Source: Capsicum annuum
Taxonomy: Eukaryota; Streptophyta; Magnoliopsida; Solanales; Solanaceae
Direction: 5' to 3'
Assembly: GCF_002878395.1 (NCBI RefSeq)
Contig: NC_061120.1
Location: 114,858,407-114,922,406, forward strand
Length of the DNA: 64,000 nt
Shown: positions 35,933 to 48,610 of the stretch, one piece after another
Numbering within the stretch: position 1 is the first letter of the stretch
Layout: the number at the start of each line of letters is the position of its first letter
The notes under the pieces: model-generated
What the model was told of the DNA's origin: nothing
Database searches by the model: none
What the model saw: the letters and a program-made list of their open reading frames with translations, nothing else
Made by a program: the position numbers and the translations under genes

Positions 35933-36305
35933 ATATCTCCCTCTTTGGAACATTCATCATTGAATGAGACTAACTAAGATGGGAGAAATGATAAGCTAAA
36001 GTATATTCTGATCATGAATAAATGAAACATTAATACATGACTGACATTACTGATTTACTTAGATTCATACTAAGCATGCATTTCTGATGTATGATTTTAT
36101 GATTGAGGTGATACATGGATGTATCATTGGGATTACTAATTCACTTCTTCATGTATATCTGATACACGAATATATCACTAACATGATGCATAAGCACATG
36201 ACTGAATATGCAATGGTAGTTGATACCGAACATTTTAATGGAAATCTGAGCATGAAACTGAATACCAAGTTGTAACTAAAATTTGAACATGAAAATGAAT
36301 AACCT

Positions 36306-36960
36306 TTAAGAAAAGCTATTACCTTGGGCTGAGTCTGAATTTGCAGAAAAAAAGTGAGGGTACTTGGTCCTCATGTCTTCTTCTGCTTCCCAAGTAGCTC
36401 CCTCAACGGACTGATTCCGCCAAAGAACTTTGACTAGAGGAACTTCTTTGGTCCTCAGTCTGCGAGTCTGGTAGTCAAGTATTTCTACTAGAATATATTC
36501 ATAAGATAAGTTGTTCTGAATGTCTATGCCCTCTATAGGGACTAAAACTGTTGGGTCACCAATGCACTTCTTAAGCAAGGAAACATGAAAAATCGGATGG
36601 ACTGAGGCTAGATATGAAGAAAGTTTGAGCTCATAAGCTACCTTGCCAAAGTGACTGAGAATTTTGAAGGGACCAACATATTGGGGACTGAGCTTTCCCA
36701 TCTTGCCTAACCGCTTCACTGCCTTCATAGGAGAGATTTTCAAATAAACAAGATCATCAATCTCAAACTCAAGATCCTTCCTGTGTACATCTGCGTTTGA
36801 TTTCTATCGGCTCTGAGCTGGCTTGAGCCTTTTCTAATCAAATGGACTTTCTCTAAGGTGTTGAATACCAAGTCAGGCACTACTACTACGGCCTCACCCA
36901 CTTTGAACCTACTGATTTGAGATTTGCATCTCCTACTATAGAGACCTTCAAATGGAGCCA
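36306..36960 (-). pseudogene. Integrase C-terminus and chromodomain, family A
   Basis: The minus frame 36306-36743 (145 codons) is the longest uninterrupted coding stretch of this element: ISPMKAVKRLGKMGKLSPQ, FHVSLLKKC, then the chromodomain with LDYQTRRLRTKEVPLVKVLW and EGATWEAEEDM. 36740-36961 carries the preceding region in another frame (FEGLYSRRCKSQI). Good preservation here, against a decayed core next door, suggests a younger element than its stops imply. Confidence 0.87.
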
Positions 36961-37790
36961 TCTAAATACTTGAATGATAGTTGTTGTTGTATGGAAACTC
37001 AATCAAAGGCAAGTGGTCATCCTAACTACCCTTGAAATCAATTACACACGCTCGCAACATATCTTCTAAAGTCTGAATAGTCCTTTCTGCTTGACCATCT
37101 GTTTGGGAGGAAAGGTTGTACTAAGATGAACTCGGGTACCTAGACCTTTTTGGAATGCTTTCCAAAAATGAGAGGTGAACTGGGTACCTCTATCAGAGAC
37201 AATAGATAATGGGATACCGTATAATCTGACCAATTCCCTAATATATATTTTGGTGTAATCCTCAGCTGAATAAGAGGTATGAACCGAAAGGAAATGAGTT
37301 GACTTTGTCATTCTGTGTACAATGACCCAAACTAAATCATTCTGATGACGAGTACAAGGCAAACCCATCACGAAGTCTCTGTTTACTTCTTCCCACTTCC
37401 AAGTGGGAATACTGAAATCCTACATAGACCTACTAGGCTTCTGATGCTCAATCTTAACCTGTTGACATGTACAGCACTTAACCACAAATTATACAATATC
37501 TCTTTTTATCCCACTCCACCAATAGATCACACAAAAATTATGGTACATCTTAGTGACCCCGTGATGAATCAAGTAATGCGCACCATGCACTTTTACAAGG
37601 ATTTGCCGCCTTAAGTCGTCAACACCTGGCACACAGAGACAACCCTAACAATGCAAATCACCATCTCCCCCTTAAGATAAGAACCTCTACTTTATGATCT
37701 GTAACTGACTCTTTTAACTTGACTAGACTAGGATCTCTATCTTGATTTTCCATTACTTTGAAAACTAGAGATGATTTTGAACTAGTCTGA
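36961..37790 (-). pseudogene. Integrase N-terminus and core, family A
   Basis: The minus frame 37066-37371 contains WVIVHRMTKSTHF, IYIRELVRLYGIP and SIVSDRGTQF with a catalytic Asp. The zinc-binding region lies at about 37440-37530 and the link from RNase H at 37620-37785. At about 37790 similarity to the intact order in element B stops abruptly. The plus-strand frame 37345-37614 is a shadow. Confidence 0.84.
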
Positions 37791-38575
37791 ACCCATAATT
37801 ATTTTAGGAGTATGCATGAACGGAAACATGAGAACATGACTGAGACTGGAATATGATACATGAACTGAATATCGTGAACTAAACTAAGCCCATGAATACA
37901 TGGCTTCTGACTAAGATTAGAATTTGAGGGTCAAATTATAAATACCCCCTACTCCAAGTTGGGTTCATTGCATAAGAAAGAAAATAGAAGGACTAGGTCA
38001 TAGAAGTTTAGGGATTATATGTATCTCCCCCTTAGGACAATATGTCCCTCTAAGAATGCTTACTTTACTGAGATACTAGGAAAACTAAGGCGTTGTACAG
38101 GGATCCTATGAATTGAATCGTGAATGAATATCTGGGATCTGAAACTAAGGAATGATACATGAATTGATCTGGACACGCCTCTAACTAGTTGGTCAATCTC
38201 AGAATAATTACATTCATGAGACTTTGGATAGGGCGGTTGGATGAAAACATGGGAACTCACAATATACAAATTTATCTGTCTGACTGCCAAACTGAATTAC
38301 TGGTTTTATGGATGAACTTATATAGAAAATTATACCTAACTATACTCTCCACCGCAGTGAGATACTTCACCTGAGACTACTGAAGATATCTACATGGGAA
38401 CTGAGCACAAATGCATAAACTTACTTATCTGATTAACTGCATAACTGATAACTGAATACTAGGTATGAAAGACTAAACTGTGCTTAGTCTAAATAGTTGG
38501 ACTGTAATTGTGAATCATTATACATATAAGGTAAGGAATGACTGGGAAATATGAGATAACTGAGCATGTATTCAT
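37791..38575. other. Non-coding segment Y, with orphan polypurine-like tract
   Basis: No coding similarity. At 38022-38038 the minus strand reads CTAAGGGGGAGATACAT followed by TATAATCCC, which looks like a polypurine tract and LTR start. If so, 37791-38021 is a fragment of another LTR. No second copy of it is seen in the window. Confidence 0.45.
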
Positions 38576-39565
38576 AAAAACTATATTATCTGAGAATGCA
38601 AGACCAAACGCATAACATAATTCTGAAATATTCTATAAAGTAAGGTACTCAGATATTGATAACTGACTAACTGATAACTGTATATTATGGTCGAGCAAAT
38701 CTGAGATTAAATTGAGCTACTGATCTAATTACCGAATTGAAGCTCAGATTGACACTATAACTAAGACTGTACCAAAGACTGTAGCTAATACTATAACTGG
38801 GAGTAGAGGATAGTTTTGGATAGATGAAGGATAGACTGGTCATGAAGTACTGAATTCAGGTGGCTAAGTAACTAGTAGCTGAAAGCCATGGTTCTGTAGG
38901 ACTATCTAAGTCATTGACTGAGTATCGATTACTAAACTGACACTATAACTGAGGTGTGAGGAATAGTGCATCAACGCTACGAATTCACTGAGGGTATACG
39001 TTATATAATCTGAGTTTGGCTGACATTAGGAGTGGAGAATGAGTCATGAGGGCTGAGCATACTGTAAAACTTGACTTGGGTGCATGAGTTATGAGCTGCA
39101 TAACTTGAGTCTGGGGTTTTCTGCGTTCATAGAATATGATTCATAACACTAAGTGAACTGGGATTCCTCATACTAGGAACTGAAAATGTACCTGATTCTA
39201 TGGAAAGTATGTGAATATGAGCTATGTTCATAGAATTGAGATGTGAAGAATGTGTAAGTATAATGTTGACTGTAGTACAAAACTTTGCACTAAGATAGGA
39301 ACGGTTTGGGAATTACCTTTCCTTATTGATTTTCTACACATACTGGCATTACTACTAGAATCTGAAGGCCTGAAATTTATGAGATATCATAACCGAAAAG
39401 TTTCTATATACCTATCAGGCTATGGTAGACTGACCCAATAAGGTGGAGAGTGAGGAGGGTCCTGTTAATATTTGATCTGACCTTAGGATTGATTGGTATG
39501 TACAAAGTTACAAAAGAAAAGAAGCTCATGGATCTGAAGGTGATAAACATGTAAATGATATATCA
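38576..39565. other. Non-coding segment X, copy 2 (holds empty insertion site)
   Basis: Aligns with 29944-30693 plus 32184-32400. The bases at 39305-39325 contain one ATTAC (39312-39316) where copy 1 has the 1490-bp LTR. It sits where protease and RT would be expected, so X replaced pol in family A. Confidence 0.75.
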
Positions 39566-39569
39566 GTAA

Positions 39570-40172
39570 CAGACCATTGACTACATTAGGAGAACTTTCC
39601 TGATCTTGTTGGGATTGAAGTATATAGAGTCTGCTTGGGCGTTGCCCACTGGCAGCACTAGAAATGGCACCCTACTAATTCCATATCCAAAACACCTATC
39701 ACTACTGGCTCTACACACACTCTTATGATTCTTACCACACTCTTTGTAAAGTGGATAGGTAAGACTGCTGCTCGGACTACCCTGGGTTTTAGAGCCTGGC
39801 GCCCTATTATGACTGTCATTCTTGAACATAGGTACTGGTATACTAGCTAGAGATAGTGCTGGAACTGAGGATTTTGGGAGGAACTTAAATGATTACCACC
39901 TTCTGACTTAGACTAAGAAAATTTGAAATTACCTATTCTGGCTCTCTTATTTTCTCTCATCCTATTCTTCACCATTTTAATCTGTTGAGTATAAATCATA
40001 TCCCTAGGTGGAATTATAGCATACTGATTTCTCTAAGCTACTATTGAGTAAGATAAAGTAAGGGATGCAATTTTAAATTTGCCATGAAAGACATGCTCGC
40101 CCAGGGAATCTGCCTGAATGGGCGGAGGTGCTAACTAATTCCTGGTTCTTCTTTCGTTAATCCTTTTGGGAG
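39570..40172 (-). pseudogene. Gag of family A with core deleted, copy 2
   Basis: Starts at an ATG (minus, about 40172) reading MPPKRINERRT. The capsid core is missing as in copy 1. The frame 39581-39829 holds the post-core part with YKECGKNHKSVC, a zinc-knuckle remnant (first Cys is Tyr). Frames 40131-40331 and 40432-40623 in the leader and LTR are not genes. Confidence 0.78.
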
Positions 40173-40401
40173 GCATGTTTTGTAAATAAAAGAAAGAGGC
40201 ATATTAGACTGAAAGTTCAAGTTTGAACCTATGCTCACTGGCACGATATGAATACTCAAAAAAGAGAAACTGTTCCTAAAACATCTTATTGCCTCCTGTA
40301 CATAAATGTGGCATTCAACACACCCCTGCACAATACTCTACTAGATGCGGCTTTTTAGACTTTCTAGGAAATTGTTGAACCTTAGGATCTGATACAAAGT
40401 T

Positions 40402-43109
40402 TGTAATGTCTCAAATCTAATAATCGGAATGCTACACGGTGCTAGCAATCCCATAGGACCACAAGCCAACCCATGACTGATATCTATAACTGAGCATTGC
40501 ATTAAATACTGTATAAATATGGAGTAATAGGGCTAAAAAGACATAAGGTTCAATACCTAATAAAATATAACATCTGGTAATATGGTATATCAATACCAAA
40601 GTTGAAATAAATTGTTCGAACATGCTATTCTAAAAGCCTCTAAATAGTCTGAAAATTGTGGAGTTGATGGGACATGTCCACAACTAACTCTGTCTGCTAA
40701 AACTGAAATAATGAAGTAATGAGATAATCATGCTATCTTCAAATGATGAGGACTCACTTCAAATCTACTGCTAATGGCAGAATTTGAAGCTAAGTGCGAT
40801 CGGGAACTTGAGCATCCGAACTTATGGTATAAAACATCATAGGACAAAAGAAAAGTATGCATTAGTACGTCTAAATGTACTGGTATGCAAAGTGAGGTAG
40901 GCTTAATACATGGGGTTCATATGTATGAACAACACTACCTGACTGAATAACATGAATGTGAAAATACATGTATGATTACGTTACTGTAAATAAGATCGTG
41001 ATAATACTAACTACTAAGTCTGAATACTGATAACATGAGTTTTGTATAACTGATATAGTGTTAACTGAGTGACTGTGTCTGGCAGTCCTGATTTTGATGA
41101 AACTAACTAAGTTTTGTACTGAACTGAGTGACTGTATCTGACAGTCCTGAATCTGAAAAACTATCTAAGTTCTTTTACTAAGAATAAGACTGAGACTGTG
41201 GGAAGTAGTTATCTAACCAACATTCCCCTTTTTTGTATAGAGTTTGGGTTCAATCTATAACCCTAATTAGAAGGGTATCAATATTGCACCACTGGTAAGG
41301 ACAAGCTGTGAGTAACCCTCATCTAGTAGTATCCCAAAAGGAGAACGGTAGAACCCTCAGCTAGCAGTGTTAATCTACTTTATCAACCGTCAATTGTCGG
41401 TGTTAATATCTCAACCTATGTTGGCTACATATTTTTGGAACACACGGATTGCTTCTAAGGATCATACCCTCTACTGTCAGTGGGTGCCCTCATCCTTGGG
41501 TTTGTGTTGAATTGTACTCTCAACTGAATAGACACTGAACTGATTATACTGAGATAAACTAGACTGAGTTTACTGATTTCCATGGACTGACAGAATATTA
41601 ATAAATTTTGCAAGCTGACTAAGTTCATGAGATTACTGAGTTATCCTGAGTCATGTAACTGACTGAATTTTATTGAGTTCTTAAACTAACTGAGAATACA
41701 ACTGATTGTGGCGTGACTGAGGTTATCATGAAACTGACATTGGCTCTAGGAACACAACTAAATTTTCATGTACAAGTACCCCCAGGACTCAATAGCATGA
41801 AACTGACAAGACATGACACTTCTTGAATATATGACCATAGTTAATAATTCATAGTACAACTGTTGGGGATTTTCATAAAGTATTTGTATGTCATAAGCAT
41901 ACACATGAATAGGAATACATATAAACATGTCATAATTTCATAAGTCTAATCTCATGAACATTCCACCAAACCATTACAATGCATAATAATAATAATATGG
42001 AGGTCATTGTGAACATAAAGGTAAAGCATGGATTCATCAATTTGGTCACAATTGAGTCATAAAGTATAATTCTTATTCTCTAAGTCATTTTAGCAAACAC
42101 CTTGCATGCATAACTTGAGGCTTAGGCCTAAACATTAAAGTAATACATCATGGTAACATTATTCACTTCAAATACGAGAATTCCAACCAGATGCTAACAT
42201 AATTTCATTATATGTATTCAAGATTTCAACTTGGTAATCATACAATAACATAAACATGGATGTGATTCAATTCATGACATGGAATTCAAAATTTATATTT
42301 TAGAAAGGGTTTCTTGAGACTCATGGGTGAAATGAACCCATGAATCAACATATTACATACCTTAGATAGAAGTTTCTTGAAGATTAACAGTGGAATCTCC
42401 TGGATTAGAACCTTCAACTAAAAATCCTAGGCTTGTTCTTGAGGAAATTTGAGAGAAACAACTATATTTTGGTAAAAACCTAGTTGAATCTTGTGTTATA
42501 GGATTATATAGGGATGGGAAATTGACCCTTTTTCCCTTAAAGATGCAGACATTTAATGACTGAAAATTAGGCATCGACGCGATTGGTGATGCGGTGCGTC
42601 GATGGCATTAATACGATATCCAATGTGTTGTGCCATGGACATGCCAAGCCTTAGTTGTTTTTTACTGGAAGTCCCTGCAACAATGTTAACAAATATAATA
42701 GGCGATGCGGCGTGCCAAGATCTCATTGGTCCACTATTTTGGGACACCAAACGTGGTCTAAACGAGTTCCAAATATCTTAAACTTGTTCAGGAACACCTA
42801 TCGACCTCTCTGATCATGAATCAACAAAAATATGGAACATTAAGGGACATTAAGGTTGGGACACCAAACATGGTCTAAACGAGTTCCCAAAAATTTTAAA
42901 CTTGTTCGAGAACTCCTATCAATCTCTCTAATCATGAATCAACAAAAATATGGACCATTAAGGGACATTAAGGTCACTAAATGAGATTGCCAACATTTGA
43001 AGGCCAAAAATAAACTAAGTCTTAGATCTTAACTAGAACTTTCTAAGTCTGGGACCCGTTGACAAGCCTATAGGACTGAATTAAGCTTAGAAAATTTGTG
43101 GGGTCTTAC
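40402..43109 (-). repeat. LTR A2, 5' LTR of family A element (2708 bp)
   Basis: Low end TGTAATGTCTC at 40402 beside a primer-site remnant (GGATCTGATACA at about 40385-40396 on the plus strand). High end GGGGTCTTAC at 43109. It is longer than A1 mainly because of the duplication at 42739-42973. Beyond 43109 lies a family F LTR, into which this element was inserted. TATA box at 42503-42510. Confidence 0.87.
42739..42973 (-). repeat. Tandem duplication of 117 bp in LTR A2
   Basis: Two units (42739-42855, 42856-42973) share TTGGGACACCAAACRTGG at the start and AAGGGACATTAAGG at the end. LTR A1 has a single unit (about 35678-35795). Confidence 0.88.
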
Positions 43110-43364
43110 TCCTGCATTCGCTCGGTGCTAAGTGTACTCCCAATTGAATGACACTGGTATTTTTTTATCATGACATAGTACTGCACTGATAAGTGCTCAA
43201 CCTGAACATGATAATCTGAATATGATAATAAAATCATGATCAGACTACTTTGATACTAGAAAATGAAAACATGTAAAAACACATAGGTATTGGGTATTCA
43301 TAACCCTCCAGCACTGAGTGATACTTAAATACAAAAACATTATTTATAAAACTATAAGGAAATT
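43110..43364 (-). repeat. Family F LTR, segment 1 of a split copy
   Basis: In complement it aligns with 9165-9345 of the solo LTR F (ACCAGTGTCATT...TTGGGAGTACA). It ends with AAATT (43360-43364), the left target duplication of the next layer. On the other side it is cut by LTR A2. The rest of its 3' end is not in the window. Confidence 0.8.
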
Positions 43365-44159
43365 TGTAACACCCTGAAAATCTATCCTGAGATGTCACAC
43401 GGTGCTTAGGATCATAAATGATCCCAAGTTAACCCTTCTACTCGCATAACTCAAAAGCAACTGAATGATATACATAAAACGTCTGAGTTTATTGCGCGGA
43501 AAAATAACAATGATTGAATCTAGGAAAAATATAATGTCAATACAACTTTTACATTCTGATAACATCTGAAAGAGGGACTGAAAATACATAACTGACTCTA
43601 ACTAACATCTGTGAAGCCTCTACTATACTGACTATAGATAGCTGGGACATGACCCCTAACTATCCCAAATCAATACGACTAAATAAATAAAATAAAATAC
43701 TACTCAAACTATATGATTGACTCGAGCCCTTAAATTAAGAGGACTCATCACCTGTTGACTGGAAGCTATAATCTATTTGAATATGGTATACATGCTATAA
43801 CTGAACTGATACCTACATTATGAGACAATGTAATACATCAGTACTTTGAGTAAGTACTGAGTATATGGGGGTGAAATGCATAAGTAAAACATTATCTCAT
43901 CATTATAATTTATGAAACAATGCATGCTAAATGTAAATAACTCATATAAGATGGAATATCTTAAATACTAAAAATAATAATAATGAGAAACAAATCATTC
44001 TTATAAATCTAGTAAGCCACAACATTTAGTTCTAAAAGCTGTGCTAACTCTATCTTTAAATCTTACTATCTAATTGTAGAAAAGACTCACTTCTAAGTCT
44101 GAAATCTGAAAACTAAAATCTGTAACTCTTATCTTTCTATAAAGCATAATCTGAGTAAA
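43365..44159 (-). repeat. Family G LTR, 3' part
   Basis: Low end TGTAACACCC at 43365, next to AAATT. Shows LTR-like order (GAGGACTCATCA, GGGACATG) but differs from A, B and C. It ends where element B begins at 44160. Its other end is the 62-bp piece at 54333-54394, followed by AAATT (54395-54399). Frame 43395-43589 is not a gene. Confidence 0.75.
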
Positions 44160-46858
44160 TATAATGCCCCAATTATCTGAACCAGAATGCTACACGATTT
44201 TTATGATCCTAAAGGACCACGAGCTAAACCATGACTGATATTTGTACCTGTATACTGCATAATATGACATGAAAATGTAGAAACATGCACTGAGAGGCTG
44301 TAAGGTTCAATACTAAACATAACTGAATAATAACAATAACGTCTCACATAGAGTGGTATCTCGATACCAAAACAAAATTGAAATACTGAAGTCTGAAAAA
44401 TATTGTAGTCATCTGAAAGCCTCTAACTGTCTGACTAAGGAGTTGATGGGACATATCCCCAACGAACTCCATCAACTTAAAACTCAACTGATATGATAAA
44501 ATAAGATCACGTCCTCGGAGAATGAGGACTCACTTCTAAAACTTTGAACCCTAGAATGCTGCTGCTGCTGCTAATCTGGGAGTCGTGTCTCTAAATCTAT
44601 GGTATAACATAAAAGAAAACACCATAGCACAAATGCGTCAGTATAAAAGAATGTATTGAGTATACGTGTGACGTAGGCTGAATATATCCCACTTACATGC
44701 ATTAATGATAATAACTGACTGACTAATATGAATGTGAGAGTGCACACATGAATACATAGTAACTGAGATCGTGAGAACATGATAACTGAATCTATATACT
44801 GATGACATGAATTTACTAATATCTAGCATGAATGATACTAAAGTTTTGATAACTAAAATAACTGATAACATGAGTGACTGTGTTTGACAATCCTAACCCT
44901 GATGGAACTATCTGAGTTTCGTACTGTGACTCAGTTGACTGTATCTGACAGTCCTGAAATCTAAAGAACTATCTGAGTTCTTTTGATGAGCCTAATACTG
45001 AAAATATAGGAATAGTTATTTAACTGATATACCTTAAATGCGCTAGAACAACTGAGCTGGGGTCCAATCTGTGCCCTGATTAAAAGGGTGTCAATACTAC
45101 GCCACTGGTAAGGATACTTCGGTACCCTCATCTGACAGTGTCCCCAAAAGAGAATGGTAGGACCCTCATCTAATAGTGTTTATCCACTTTATCTACCCTT
45201 ATTTGACAGTGTTGATGTCTCAACCTATGCTGGCTATAGAGTTCTAGAACACAAGGATGACTACAAAGAATCACACCCTCATTTGACAGTGTGTGTTCCA
45301 ACCATTAGGGTTCACTCGATGCTAATTTCTACTCCCATCTGAAGAGACTGAACATGATTGACTAACTATACATAGACTGAGTTTACTAAATTTCATTGAC
45401 AGATGAAATACTATTGATATCTGATAATTCACTGAGTTCATGAGATTACTGATCTTACTGAGTATTGAGTTCATAAGATATCTGAGATTACCTGAGTTAC
45501 ATGATTGACTGACTTCTATGGAACATGGCTTGACTGAGAGTATCGTGAAAACATGACATGGCTCTAGGCACACAACTATATTTTTTGGGTACAAGTACCC
45601 CTAGGACTCAATAGAAAGAAACTGAAAAGGCATGACATTCCTGAATACATGACCAACACCAACAATTAATAATACTTCTTGATCTTAGGAATAGAGTTCA
45701 TAATTTATAATGCCATAAATAACGGATTTCATGCTTCACATAGTTATCATAGTCTTGATCATGGAAGGGAATGCATATAACATGTACATACTTGTATGAT
45801 TACAATATCATGAACGTTGCATAACACAATAGTCAATACACAACAAGAGCATGAAAATTGTGTTGCATTATAAGAGTTAGCATGGACTTGTCATTTAGAT
45901 ACTATTGAGTCATAAGGAACATGATTCTATCATTCTAGGAATTTTATCAAACACCTTACATGCACACTTTATAGCATAGCTGAAATCATTAATTTAAGAA
46001 TCTAAAACAACCCAAACTCATAGGTTTTCAATCAACAAACTCACATACTTCATGGAAAGTCATCAAGACACCATCTTGAAACATAAATAACAACTATCAA
46101 CATGAACATGATCAAATCACAGCAAGCAAATCACAACAGGTTATTTAAAACATGATTACTGGACTTCACGAATGAAAGAGATCCGTGGATGAACACTATG
46201 CATATCTTAGTTCGTGATTTTGTGAAGATTGACAGAGAGATTCTTGAAATTTGATGATGAATTCCCTTGGTATTGAACCTTCTATAAAAACCCTAGGGCT
46301 TGTTCTTGGGAGTTTTTGAGAGTAATTGACTATAAGTTGCTGAATTATGGCTAAATCTCGAGTTATAAGGCTTATATAGGGTGGGGAAATTGACCCTTTT
46401 AACCCTAGGACACGTCTTTAATTTCTGAGAAAATTTCTTGATTTTCATCCTTGGCACGACGCGCCACTACGCGCCAAGTCACTGGAAAGTGACAAATAGG
46501 AAATTACACAGGGGCGCAATGCGGAGCTATCTCGTTGCCACCTTGTCTGCGACTTGAAAGTTTGGCGCAACATGCCACTATTGTAGAGCAATACTAGAAA
46601 TTGGCAATTTTCATTTGATCTATCTCCAGAATACACTGGAGGCTCAGGTGATATACTATCTCACTAAAAATGCTCTAACTCTTCACCCAGATGTCAGATT
46701 TGGGCAAATTTTATATCAATGGAAAGCTTATTGAATTTTCATATGAAAAAAGTGAAAATCTCAAAAATTCCTCATGGAATAATCATTATTCACTTTAGAA
46801 GCTAATACTAGTCATTCTTAGGATAAAATTAGCTAGGATGAAAATTTGAGGTATTACA
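44160..46858 (-). repeat. 3' LTR of element B (2699 bp)
   Basis: High end TGTAATACCTC (minus) follows the polypurine tract. Low end matches 52048 (GGGGCATTATA against GGGGCGTTACA). Contains CCTCATCTGACAGTGT-type words repeated four times near 45120-45300, and an inverted-repeat block (GCGCC/GGCGC words) at 46451-46580. Frames at 44571-45594 and 46445-46636 are not genes. Confidence 0.9.
46371..46378 (-). promoter_or_regulatory. TATA box of element B 3' LTR
   Basis: Minus TATATAAG, conserved in place with LTRs A1, A2 and B5. About 75 bp downstream of the inverted-repeat block. Confidence 0.7.
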
Positions 46859-46860
46859 AT

Positions 46861-46871
46861 ATGTCTCCCTT
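46861..46871 (-). other. Polypurine tract of element B
   Basis: Minus strand AAGGGAGACAT two bases before the LTR start at 46858. Confidence 0.8.
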
Positions 46872-47239
46872 AGGAGCATTCGTCCTCGAATAAGACTGGC
46901 TGAGATGGGGAACAATCAGTTGAACATGAACTGAACATGGATAATTGGAACATGATCTCATGACTAACAAACTGAACATAACATACTAAACATACATATC
47001 TAATACATGTATAACTGATTCATGAATGCATAACTGAGTGCTCTGAGGAACTAAATTTTCTCACAATAAGAATGCATGTCTGATGCATAATTATATAACT
47101 GAGCTGGTACATAAATGCATGACCCAATATGCAATGTCACTTGATACCAAGTTTATACTGGGAACATGAACATAAAATTGAATACCAAGTGCGTGATGAA
47201 CACTGATCACAAAACTTAGTAAGCTTAAGGAGAACTGTT

Positions 47240-47725
47240 ACCTTGAGCTTTGTCTGAGTTGTCGGAGAAGAAGTGAGGATACTTGGTACACATGTCTGCT
47301 TCTACTTCCCAAGTAGCTTCCTCGACAGAATGATCTCTTCAAAGAACTTTGACTAGAGGGAATTCTTTGTTCCTTAGTCTACGAGTCTGATAATATAGGA
47401 TTACGACTGGAATCTCTTCATAAGAGAGGCTGTTCTGAGCAGCAATGCTCTAAATAGGGACTACGATTGATGGGTCAGCTACGCCCTTCTTTAGAAAAGA
47501 GATATGAAATACTAAATGAACTGAGGCTAGATCTGAAGGTAAATCAAGCTCATAAGCTACATTACCAAGTGACTAAGAATCTTGAAGGGGTCAACATATC
47601 CGGGACTGAGTTTTCCCTTCTTTCTGATCCTCTTCACCCCCTTCATGGGAGATATTTTTAGATAGATATAATCACCAATCTCAAACTTGAGATCCTTTCT
47701 ACGCGTATCTGCATAAGACTTCTGT
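47240..47725 (-). pseudogene. Chromodomain and integrase C-terminus, element B
   Basis: Minus strand reads TRRLRNKEFPLVKVL at about 47345-47395, then ATWEVEADM near 47300-47325, ending before 47240. Upstream are ISPMKGVKRIRKKGKLSPG and the SLLKKG stretch. One stop falls at the Trp expected before RDHSVEEATW. The plus-strand frame 47467-47661 is a shadow. Confidence 0.85.
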
Positions 47726-48610
47726 CAGCTCTGAGCGGCTCGAAGTCTTTCTTTGATAAACCGGACTTTCTCTAAGGCATCAAACACTAAGTCAGGCGCT
47801 ATGACTGAGGCCTCACTAACTTCAAACCAATCGATTAATGATCTATATGTCCTACCATAGAGATCTTTAAATGGATCCATCTGAATACTAGAATGATAGC
47901 TATTATTGTATATAAATTCAATCAAAAGCAAATGGTCATCCCAACAACCCTTGAAATCAATTGTACACACCCTTAGCATATCTTCTAAAGTCTGAATGAT
48001 CCTTTTTGCTTGACCATATGTCTGAGGATGAAAGGTTGTACTAAGATGAACTTGGGTACCAAGACCCTTTTGGAATGTTTTCTAAGAGTGAGAAGTGAAC
48101 TGGGTACCTCTGTCTGAGATGATAGATAATGGAACACCATGGAATCTAACAAACTCCCTGATATAGAGTTTGGCTTAATCCTCGGATAAATAAGAGGTAT
48201 GAACTAGAAGGAAATGAGCTGACTTGGTTATTCGGTCTACTATGACCCAAACTGAATTATATTGCTGATGAGTTTGAGGCAAACCTGTCACAAAGTCCAT
48301 GTTCACTTCTTCCCATTTTCAAGTAGGAATGGTGAAATCTTGCATGGAACCACTAGGCTTCTAATGCTCTATCTTAACTAGCTGACACGTACAACACTTA
48401 GCCATAAACTCTGCAACATCTCTCTTCATCCCACTCCACCAATAGATCTCCCATAACTCGTAGTACATCTTAGTAGCCCCTGGATGAATAGAGCATCATG
48501 CACCATGGGCTTCTGCAAGAATTCCCTGCCTCATGTCATCTACACCTGGAACACACAGACGACTCTGACAATGAAGAACACCATCTCCCCTTTGGGAGAA
48601 AACCTCTACT
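47726..48610 (-). pseudogene. Integrase core, element B
   Basis: Zinc-binding part near 48390-48460 (YWWSGMKRDVAEFMAKCCTCQ, with both Cys). Core with NMDFVTGLP (Asp at about 48295), SIISDRGTQF (Asp at about 48120) and TLEDMLR (Glu at about 47985), so all three acidic residues of the D,D-35-E set are visible. The frame 47725-47979 covers the end of the core. Stops replace Gln, Trp and Tyr at several points (for example near 48358, 48330, 48085). Confidence 0.88.

Larger units (their letters stand above)
33358..43109 (-). mobile_element. Gypsy family A element with shared-LTR tandem arm
   Basis: Minus strand: LTR A2 (40402-43109), primer-site remnant, gag lacking its core, segments X and Y, integrase with chromodomain, polypurine tract, LTR A1 (33358-35932). 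LTR A1 is then followed on its other side by a second primer-site remnant, gag and X (29944-33357), so it serves both as a 3' LTR and as a 5' LTR. Protease, RT and RNase H are absent. Such arrays arise by unequal recombination between LTRs. Confidence 0.8.
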
